Below are positions 5,732 through 11,311 of a stretch of 15,976 nt of DNA, piece by piece. Source of the stretch: Candidatus Methanogaster sp. UBA203. GTDB taxonomy: Archaea; Halobacteriota; Methanosarcinia; Methanosarcinales; Methanogasteraceae. The translations under genes were made by a program, and so were the position numbers. Each line of letters begins with the position of its first letter. The first letter of the stretch is position 1. The stretch is from the NCBI GenBank assembly GCA_002503595.1, contig DASC01000215.1, positions 6,276 through 22,251 of the forward strand. Reading direction: 5' to 3'. Under the pieces are notes generated by a model. The model searched no databases, was not told the origin of the DNA, and saw only the letters and a program-made list of their open reading frames with translations.

Positions 5732-7273
5732 ATGCCGCCTAACAACAACGAAATCGAAAAACGGCTGTGGGGAGCTGCCGATGAGATGCGAGCCAATTCG
5801 AAGCTGAAAGCATCTGAATACTCAGTTCCGGTGCTGGGGATGATCTTTCTCCGTTACGCTGACCACAAATTCGGTCATGCCGAGAAGGAGCTTGCCGGAA
5901 AGGAAACAGGTCGCAGGCAGATCGGCAAGCTGGATTATCAGGCACGAGGTGTGCTCTACCTGCCCAATGAGGCACATTTTCAGAACCTTCTCCTGCTTCC
6001 CGAGGGTGAGAACATCGGCATGGCGATCAATAACGCCATGCGGGCAATCGAGCGCGAGAACCCTGATCTGAAGGATGTTCTGCCAAAGACATACAACCGC
6101 ATGGAGAACGCCACGTTACTCGAACTCTTAAAGCTCATGGCATCGATCCCGATGGACATCGAAGGTGACGCGTTCGGAAAGATCTATGAGTACTTTCTGG
6201 GCAAGTTTGCCATGAGCGAGGGGCAGAAGGGCGGCGAGTTCTTCACGCCGACCACGATTGTCAAACTCATCGTTGAGATCATCGAACCATATCATGGCAG
6301 AATCTTTGATCCTGCTTGCGGATCAGGTGGCATGTTTGTCCAGAGCGCCAGACACGTTGCGAAGCGCAGGGCGAACCCAAGCGCCCAGTTAAGCATATAC
6401 GGTCAGGAACGTGTCGCAGAGACCGTCCGTCTCTGCAAGATGAACCTCGCGGTTCACGGTCTGGACGGTGATATCAGGCAGGGCAACACATACTACGAAG
6501 ACCTGCACACAAGCCGCGACAAGTTCGACTTCGTGATGGCGAATCCTCCATTCAACGTGAAGAAGATAGACAAGGAGCGGATCAAGGACGATCCGCGCTT
6601 TCCTTTTGGCATGCCCAAACCAGACAACGGCAATTACATCTGGATTCAGGTCTTCTACAGCGCTCTGAAAAAAAGCGGTCGTGCAGGATTTGTGATGGCA
6701 AACTCCGCTTCTGACGCCCGCGGGACTGAACTGGAGATCCGTAAGAATCTTATCGAAGCAGGCATGGTAGACGTGATGGTGGCTGTTAGCTCCAACTTCT
6801 TCTACACGGTCACGCTACCATGCACACTCTGGTTCCTGGACCGTGGCAAAAAAGAGACCGATCGGGCGGATAAAGTCCTGTTCATCGATGCACGGCACAT
6901 CTTTACACAGGTTGACCGCGCCCACCGTGAGTTCACTCCTGAGCAGGTCGAGTTCCTTTCCAACATCGTGCGGCTCTACCGGGGCGAGGATCCGGAGACG
7001 ACAAACGGCAGTGCATCAAGGATGGGTGACACGTACATGGATGTGCCGGGGCTGTGCAGGGTGGCAACACTTGACGATATCAATAAGCAGGGGTGGAGCC
7101 TGAACCCGGGGCGGTACGTGGGCGTGGCGGAGCGTGAGGAGGACGACTTTGTCTTTGCCGAGCGGCTGGAGGAGTTGGATGAGGAACTGGAGATTCTCAA
7201 CGTCGATGCGCGGGAACTGGAAGCGCGGATAGCTGATCATGTGGCGAAGCTCCTGGAGGGTGTGAGCGAATGA
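5732..7273 (+). CDS. hsdM: Type I restriction-modification methyltransferase subunit HsdM
   Basis: HsdM transfers a methyl group from S-adenosylmethionine to adenine N6. With HsdS it forms the modification enzyme, and with HsdR the restriction complex. The 513-residue protein has the N-terminal helical domain (IEKRLWGAADEMRANSKLKASEY), the GEFFTPTTIVKLIVEI lead-in, the SAM-binding motif I FDPACGSGGMF (from residue 192) and the catalytic motif IV NPPF (271-274). The C-terminus is an acidic coiled coil (EELDEELEILNVDARELEARI), expected to contact HsdS. The start has only a weak ribosome site and follows a 12-bp palindrome. Its stop overlaps the next start as ATGA, so translation is coupled. Its last codons (VAKLLEGV) recur at the end of the next gene and contain GGAGGG, the Shine-Dalgarno for that gene. 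Confidence 0.96.
   Translation: MPPNNNEIEKRLWGAADEMRANSKLKASEYSVPVLGMIFLRYADHKFGHAEKELAGKETGRRQIGKLDYQARGVLYLPNEAHFQNLLLLPEGENIGMAINNAMRAIERENPDLKDVLPKTYNRMENATLLELLKLMASIPMDIEGDAFGKIYEYFLGKFAMSEGQKGGEFFTPTTIVKLIVEIIEPYHGRIFDPACGSGGMFVQSARHVAKRRANPSAQLSIYGQERVAETVRLCKMNLAVHGLDGDIRQGNTYYEDLHTSRDKFDFVMANPPFNVKKIDKERIKDDPRFPFGMPKPDNGNYIWIQVFYSALKKSGRAGFVMANSASDARGTELEIRKNLIEAGMVDVMVAVSSNFFYTVTLPCTLWFLDRGKKETDRADKVLFIDARHIFTQVDRAHREFTPEQVEFLSNIVRLYRGEDPETTNGSASRMGDTYMDVPGLCRVATLDDINKQGWSLNPGRYVGVAEREEDDFVFAERLEELDEELEILNVDARELEARIADHVAKLLEGVSE
7241..7264 (+). repeat. Duplicated coupling segment, copy 1 (hsdM 3' end)
   Basis: GTGGCGAAGCT-C-CTGGAGGG-T-GTG encodes the HsdM tail and carries the Shine-Dalgarno GGAGGG for the DUF1016 gene. 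It matches copy 2 (8248-8271) at 22 of 24 positions, a level not expected between two unrelated proteins. Confidence 0.6.
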
Positions 7274-8274
7274 GCGAGTTGACCCTGCCTCTTTATGACC
7301 TGATCCGGCGAGTTCTGCTGGAAGCGCAAAGCAGTGTTTCCCGTGCGGTGAACACAGCAATGGTAGACGCTTATTTTGAGATCGGTCGCCTGATCGTCGA
7401 GGACGAGCAGCATGGACACGCCCGCGCAGAATATGGTGAAGAAACATTAAAGCCGCTCTCTGAACGGTTGACCGCAGAATTCGGCAGGGGGTTTTCCATG
7501 CGCAATCTCAGAAATATGAGAGCGTTCTATCTTACATTTAGAAATCGGCAGACACTGTCTGCCAGATTGAGCTGGTCTCACTACACCCTATTGATGCGAC
7601 TTGATGACGAACAGGCGCGGGACTTCTACATAAAAGAAGCACAGGCGGAAAATTGGTCTGTGCGGGAACTGGATCGACAGATCAACTCTCTCCTCTTCGA
7701 GCGTCTGGCGCTGAGCCGGGACAGGGTGCAGATCAAGGCTCTGGCAGAGCAGGGGCAGATCCTTGAGTCTCCCCGCGACGCTATCAAAGATCCATACATT
7801 CTGGAGTTTCTGGGACTACCTGAGCAGGCGGCGTACAGCGAGAAAGATCTGGAGACTGCCCTTCTGAACAACCTGCAAAGCTTTTTACTGGAACTGGGGA
7901 AAGGATTTGCCTTTGTCGCCCGTCAGAAACGTATCACACTTGATGCCGAGCATTTTTACATCGATCTTGCTTTTTACAACCGTCTGCTGCGATGTTTTGT
8001 GCTGATTGACCTGAAGATCGGTAAACTTACCCACCGGGATCTGGGGCAGATGCAGATGTATGTCAATTTCTACGATCGAGAGGTCAGGACCGATGACGAA
8101 AACCACACGATTGGTATTATTCTATGTCGCGATAAGAAAGAGACGATCGCCCGTTATACGCTGCCTGAGGATAACACGCAGATATTTGCTTCGAAGTATA
8201 AACTGTACCTGCCAACTGAAGATGAACTGATCAGGGAGGTCGATGAGGTGGCGAAGCTTCTGGAGGGGGTGTGA
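7270..8274 (+). CDS. DUF1016 (YhcG-like) PD-(D/E)XK nuclease-domain protein
   Basis: The 334-residue protein has the DUF1016 layout. Residues 1 to about 150 are an N-terminal helical domain (AVNTAMVDAYFEIGRLIVEDEQHG, then LSERLTAEFGRGFSMRNLRNMRAFY and LSWSHYTLLMRL). A C-terminal PD-(D/E)XK nuclease fold follows: FYIDLAFYN (Asp232), VLIDLKIG (Asp247-x-Lys249) and LGQMQMYVNFYD. The catalytic acid-lysine triad is intact, with Asp in place of the more common Glu before x-K. Such proteins recur inside type I RM operons, where their exact role is unsettled. A DNA nuclease accessory is the obvious inference. ATGA overlap with hsdM and a 3-bp gap to hsdS show full embedding. The C-terminal VAKLLEGV copies the HsdM tail. 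Confidence 0.9.
   Translation: MSELTLPLYDLIRRVLLEAQSSVSRAVNTAMVDAYFEIGRLIVEDEQHGHARAEYGEETLKPLSERLTAEFGRGFSMRNLRNMRAFYLTFRNRQTLSARLSWSHYTLLMRLDDEQARDFYIKEAQAENWSVRELDRQINSLLFERLALSRDRVQIKALAEQGQILESPRDAIKDPYILEFLGLPEQAAYSEKDLETALLNNLQSFLLELGKGFAFVARQKRITLDAEHFYIDLAFYNRLLRCFVLIDLKIGKLTHRDLGQMQMYVNFYDREVRTDDENHTIGIILCRDKKETIARYTLPEDNTQIFASKYKLYLPTEDELIREVDEVAKLLEGV
8248..8271 (+). repeat. Duplicated coupling segment, copy 2 (DUF1016 gene 3' end)
   Basis: GTGGCGAAGCT-T-CTGGAGGG-G-GTG repeats the end of hsdM, encodes VAKLLEGV again, and carries the GGAGGG Shine-Dalgarno for hsdS. It probably marks the junction formed when the DUF1016 gene entered an older hsdM-hsdS pair. Confidence 0.6.
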
Positions 8275-8277
8275 ATA

Positions 8278-9462
8278 ATGGTAAAGACGCTGCCTTTATC
8301 TGAGTTTGTTGAAATAAATCCGAAAGTCAAGCTTAAAAAAGGAGTTGAGTATCCGTTTGTTGAAATGGGGTTTGTCGTTCCGGGGAATCGTTATGTTTCA
8401 TCTGATAACAAACGAAGCTATAAGGGCGGTGGAGCAAAGTTTCGAACTGGTGATACGTTGTTTGCTCGGATCACTCCATGTCTCGAAAATGGCAAAATAG
8501 TCCAGTTTTCCGGTGCAAATAATGAGGTTGGATTTGGCTCTACGGAGTTCTTCGTATTCCGACACAAAGAAGGAATTTCCGACGCTGGATATGTTTTTTA
8601 TCTTGCATCTTCCAGTATCATCCGAAAACCAGCAGAGAAGAGTATGTCCGGCGCCTCAGGACGACAGCGGGCCGATCTTGCCTCGATAAAGGACATGGAC
8701 ATCCCAGCACCCACACTCCCCACCCAGCGCAAAATCGCCACCGTCCTCGGCGCCTACGACGACCTGATCGAGAACAACACGCGGCGCATCCGGATCCTCG
8801 AAGCGATGGCGCAGGCGCTCTACCGCGAGTGGTTCGTGAAGTTCCGGTTTCCGGGGCATGAGCGCGTGTTGATGGTCGAGTCGGAGTTGGGGCTGGTGCC
8901 GGAGGGGTGGGGTGTGAAGAAACTGGCTGACGTGTGCAGCATTTTAATGGGTCAATCACCGAAATCCGAGTTTTACAATGATACTGGGGAAGGTTTACCG
9001 TTCCATCAAGGCGTGACAGATTTTGAGGATAGATTCCCTACAACTCGCAAGTATTGTACTGTACTGAAACGCGTAGCGGAAGCGGAAGATATTCTTTTCA
9101 GCGTTCGTGCACCTGTTGGGCGCATCAATATAGCGGATAAGAAGATCGTCATTGGGCGCGGTCTTTGCGCTATAAGAAGCTTGTCAGGAAATCAAGTGTT
9201 CGTTTTTCAACAATTAAAGGAGCAATTTAAGGAAGAAGATACTATGGGCGGTGGAACAATATTTAAGTCCGTAACAAAGAAAGATATGAATGGAATTAGA
9301 TTTTTAGCCCCATCTGAAGCGCAGATTACGAATTTCGAAGAGATTGTCACTCCGATTTTTGCTGAACTTGAAAACCTGACACTGAAAAACACCAACCTCC
9401 GCCGCACCAGAGACCTGCTGCTGCCAAAACTTATATCGGGTGAAGTAGAAGTAGGATTGTGA
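8278..9462 (+). CDS. hsdS: Type I restriction-modification specificity subunit HsdS
   Basis: HsdS reads the split DNA target for both modification and restriction. The 394-residue protein has two target-recognition domains. TRD1 spans about residues 1-140 and ends in SGRQRADLASIKDMDIPAPTL. The central conserved helix follows at about 142-200 (TQRKIATVLGAYDDLIENNTRRIRILEAMAQALYREWF). TRD2 spans about 215-350, then the second conserved helix (FEEIVTPIFAELENLTLKNTNLRRTRDLLLPKLISGEVEV). The helices set the spacing between half-targets. Base composition switches within the gene: the conserved helix (8700-8930) is strongly G/C-rich, while both TRDs are A/T-rich. This is the pattern expected when TRDs are exchanged by recombination. 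The target sequence cannot be read from the protein. Its stop overlaps the ribosome site of the CD-NTase gene. Confidence 0.95.
   Translation: MVKTLPLSEFVEINPKVKLKKGVEYPFVEMGFVVPGNRYVSSDNKRSYKGGGAKFRTGDTLFARITPCLENGKIVQFSGANNEVGFGSTEFFVFRHKEGISDAGYVFYLASSSIIRKPAEKSMSGASGRQRADLASIKDMDIPAPTLPTQRKIATVLGAYDDLIENNTRRIRILEAMAQALYREWFVKFRFPGHERVLMVESELGLVPEGWGVKKLADVCSILMGQSPKSEFYNDTGEGLPFHQGVTDFEDRFPTTRKYCTVLKRVAEAEDILFSVRAPVGRINIADKKIVIGRGLCAIRSLSGNQVFVFQQLKEQFKEEDTMGGGTIFKSVTKKDMNGIRFLAPSEAQITNFEEIVTPIFAELENLTLKNTNLRRTRDLLLPKLISGEVEVGL
9427..9436 (+). promoter_or_regulatory. Possible internal promoter for the CBASS pair
   Basis: AAACTTATAT within the last hsdS codons resembles an archaeal TATA box. 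It would start transcription near 9458, about 14 nt before the CD-NTase ATG and just upstream of its GAGGGG ribosome site. It may let the CBASS pair be expressed independently of the RM operon. The coding constraint of hsdS (KLIS) could also explain it. Confidence 0.3.
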
Positions 9463-9466
9463 GGGG
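9461..9466 (+). promoter_or_regulatory. Shine-Dalgarno of the CD-NTase gene
   Basis: GAGGGG overlaps the hsdS stop (TGA, 9460-9462) and lies five bases before the ATG at 9472. It confirms the start and couples the gene to hsdS translation. Confidence 0.7.
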
Positions 9467-9471
9467 CAGAT

Positions 9472-10365
9472 ATGAATACTGAGTGGGAAGAAAAATTTAA
9501 AACTTGGGCTCAGGGTCCTGGAAAGACAGAACAGGAAAAATGCGACAATGCTGAATCAGCAATTAAAAAAGCTATTTCAGCACATTCCAGACTTTCTGGA
9601 ATGGACATTTCTGTATTTGCCCAAGGCTCCTACCGTGCTCATACGAACATCAGACTTGATAGTGACGTTGATATTTGTGTTCGCTTAAATTCAACTGCCT
9701 TTTGTGACTATCCACAAGGCAAAACACATAAAGATTATAACCGAGCGCCAAGTGATTTAGCGTTTTCAGACTTTAAAGACCTCATCCAAGAAGCACTTAC
9801 CGATAGATTTGGAGCAGGTTCTGTAAAACGAGGGAATAAAGCATTTGATGTTCATGCTAACACTTATCGAGTTGATGCAGATGTTGTACCGACTTTTGAG
9901 CATCGTAGATACAATTCTGATGGCTCAAACAATTACATCCTTGGAGTTGCTTTTAAGACTGACGATGGAGTTCTAATAAAAAACTGGCATGAACAAACAT
10001 ATCAAAACGGTGTAGAAAAAAATAAAACGACTGCAAGACGCTATAAAAGAGTAATACGAATTCTTAAGAATCTGAGAAATAAGATGCAGGAAGACAAGGT
10101 TTCGGCGGCTAATAATATCCCATCATTCTTAATCGAGTGTTTGGTTTGGAATGTCCCGAATGAAGATTTTAATAATGATTTATACACAACTGACGTTCGA
10201 GGTGTTCTTGCCCATATCTTCAATAAAACACTCGATGATGATCAATGCAAGGAATGGGGTGAAGTAAACGAACTAAAGTATCTCTTTAGACCGAGCCAGC
10301 ATTGGACTCGTGAGCAGGCTCACAGTTTTTTATCTGCTGCTTGGGATTACGTAGGATTTAAGTAG
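9472..10365 (+). CDS. CBASS CD-NTase (cGAS/DncV-like nucleotidyltransferase)
   Basis: CD-NTases make cyclic di- or oligonucleotides when phage infection is sensed, and these activate a partner effector. The 297-residue protein has the full polymerase-beta-type active site: GSY (Gly52-Ser53) followed by DSDVD (Asp65 and Asp67 as the metal-binding pair), and the third acid in VDADVVPTF (Asp137). After it come YRVIRILKNLRNKM-like helices and the IPSFLIECLVWNVP segment, typical of the C-terminal helical half of SMODS/CD-NTase proteins. The next gene encodes a Cap15-like effector, which favours a CdnE-type enzyme. The clade and product nucleotide cannot be set from sequence alone. The gene is clearly A/T-richer than its RM neighbours (for example 23 G/C of 60 at 9541-9600), a sign of separate origin. 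An unrelated minimal nucleotidyltransferase is the main alternative, but the partner makes CBASS much more likely. Confidence 0.85.
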   Translation: MNTEWEEKFKTWAQGPGKTEQEKCDNAESAIKKAISAHSRLSGMDISVFAQGSYRAHTNIRLDSDVDICVRLNSTAFCDYPQGKTHKDYNRAPSDLAFSDFKDLIQEALTDRFGAGSVKRGNKAFDVHANTYRVDADVVPTFEHRRYNSDGSNNYILGVAFKTDDGVLIKNWHEQTYQNGVEKNKTTARRYKRVIRILKNLRNKMQEDKVSAANNIPSFLIECLVWNVPNEDFNNDLYTTDVRGVLAHIFNKTLDDDQCKEWGEVNELKYLFRPSQHWTREQAHSFLSAAWDYVGFK

Positions 10366-10374
10366 GTGTGCAAT

Positions 10375-11052
10375 ATGGGTGGTATGAAAGACTTGAATGT
10401 GAAATCTTTCATTTTTCTTTTGGTAGTGGTTTCCGCGATAATCTGGATCGCTATCCTATACGTGAATAGTAATGAACTCAGAGTAAGTTGGACCTCTCTA
10501 AAATATGTTCCTACGGTTGTTTCCATTGATGCCATGCTCTGGATATTGTTTGCAAAATGGGGATGGAAAAACCGAATTTTTCAGAAATGGTTAGTTCCGT
10601 TCCCATGCTTGGAAGGAACATGGGAAGGCACAATTCAAACTACATGGACCGACCCAGAAACTATAGACACTCCTAAGTCAATACCTGTTATATTGGTTAT
10701 AAAGCAATCAGTCATCTCCATTAGCTGTGTAATGTATAGTCAGGAGATGATAAGCCGAAGTTATACTTCAGATTTTTTAATTGGTCCTGAAAACAATTTA
10801 AAGAAAATCACCTACACTTACACAAGCAGCCCAAGGGTGAGTGTACGAGAAAGGAGTGTTGTCCATGATGGAACTGCACTTCTAGAGATTATCACAAATC
10901 CTTTCCGTGCACTTCGTGGAGAATACTGGACAAACAGGGAAAGTACTGGTGAAATTGACCTAAAGTTTAGAAGTAAAGAGTTACTACAAGGTTTCCCTGA
11001 AGATTTGACTTTACATGCCATAGAAGAAAGTTCCTCATCCCAGGGGGTATAA
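10375..11052 (+). CDS. Cap15-like CBASS effector (two TM helices plus beta-barrel)
   Basis: The architecture fits the SMODS-associated two-TM, beta-rich effector family (Cap15). Numbering is from the ATG at 10375. TM helix 1 is at about residues 11-30 (FIFLLVVVSAIIWIAILYV) and TM helix 2 at about 45-60 (VPTVVSIDAMLWILFA). A beta-strand-rich domain follows, opening with LEGTWEG (79-85), a lipocalin-like start, then alternating strands (IPVILVIKQSVISISCVMYS, ITYTYTSS, GEIDLKFRSKE). In the known family, cyclic-nucleotide binding by the barrel drives oligomerisation in the membrane and loss of its integrity, killing the infected cell. The open frame begins with GTG at 10366, but AGGTG at 10364-10368 lies six bases before the ATG at 10375, so that start is preferred. 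The previous stop is nine bases upstream. Composition is very A/T-rich (19 G/C of 60 at 10681-10740). Fold assignment rests on pattern, not alignment. Confidence 0.78.
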   Translation: MGGMKDLNVKSFIFLLVVVSAIIWIAILYVNSNELRVSWTSLKYVPTVVSIDAMLWILFAKWGWKNRIFQKWLVPFPCLEGTWEGTIQTTWTDPETIDTPKSIPVILVIKQSVISISCVMYSQEMISRSYTSDFLIGPENNLKKITYTYTSSPRVSVRERSVVHDGTALLEIITNPFRALRGEYWTNRESTGEIDLKFRSKELLQGFPEDLTLHAIEESSSSQGV

Positions 11053-11056
11053 TTAT

Positions 11057-11311
11057 TTGAATAAATATTTTAAGGATTCTCTTGTCGGACAAAAGCACCC
11101 ACTCTGGCAGCCCACATACACCATAACCTCCACCACAGGCAGCGCACTGATGGAAATAGAGGCAGCGCGGGCTGTGCTGGAACACACATCACTGCCCCCT
11201 GGAGTTCAGGAAAAACTGCGCCGGCGGGCACGGGCATACATCTTATCGGAAAATTATCGGCAATTTGTCGGCACTTTATTGGCAATGCGCCATGTGGGGG
11301 CTGGAAGATGA
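11057..11311 (+). pseudogene. Truncated Fic-family protein, N-terminal region only
   Basis: This short frame (84 codons, TTG start) reads PLWQPTYTIT, then ALMEIEAARAVLEHTSLPPGVQEKLRRRAR. This is the characteristic N-terminal helical region of Fic/DOC AMP-transferases, normally followed by a STHxSxxIEGN inhibitory segment and, 150-200 residues later, HPFxxGNGR. Here the match stops after LRRRAR and the rest (YILSENYRQFVGTLLAMRHVGAGR) is unrelated. No HPFxxGNGR motif exists downstream, so no AMP-transferase can be made. The unrelated tail coincides with an 11-bp tandem repeat. The stop overlaps the hsdR ATG as ATGA, so the relic may persist as a translational coupler. Fic genes often occur in type I RM operons. 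A functional small protein cannot be excluded. Confidence 0.6.
11243..11286 (+). repeat. Four-copy degenerate 11-bp tandem repeat before hsdR
   Basis: Four consecutive units run with no gaps: TTATCGGAAAA (11243), TTATCGGCAAT (11254), TTGTCGGCACT (11265) and TTATTGGCAAT (11276). The consensus is TTATCGGCAAT. It ends 21 bases before the hsdR ATG. The 11-bp period is close to one helical turn, so it could be a binding array. Because 11 is not a multiple of three, copy-number change would shift the frame of the small upstream ORF that overlaps hsdR. Confidence 0.65.

Noticed and set aside
9463..11311. Transposase or integrase genes or attachment sites explaining the CBASS insertion
   Set aside because: No transposase or integrase motifs and no obvious terminal inverted or direct repeats at the edges. 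Entry by homologous or illegitimate recombination fits better.
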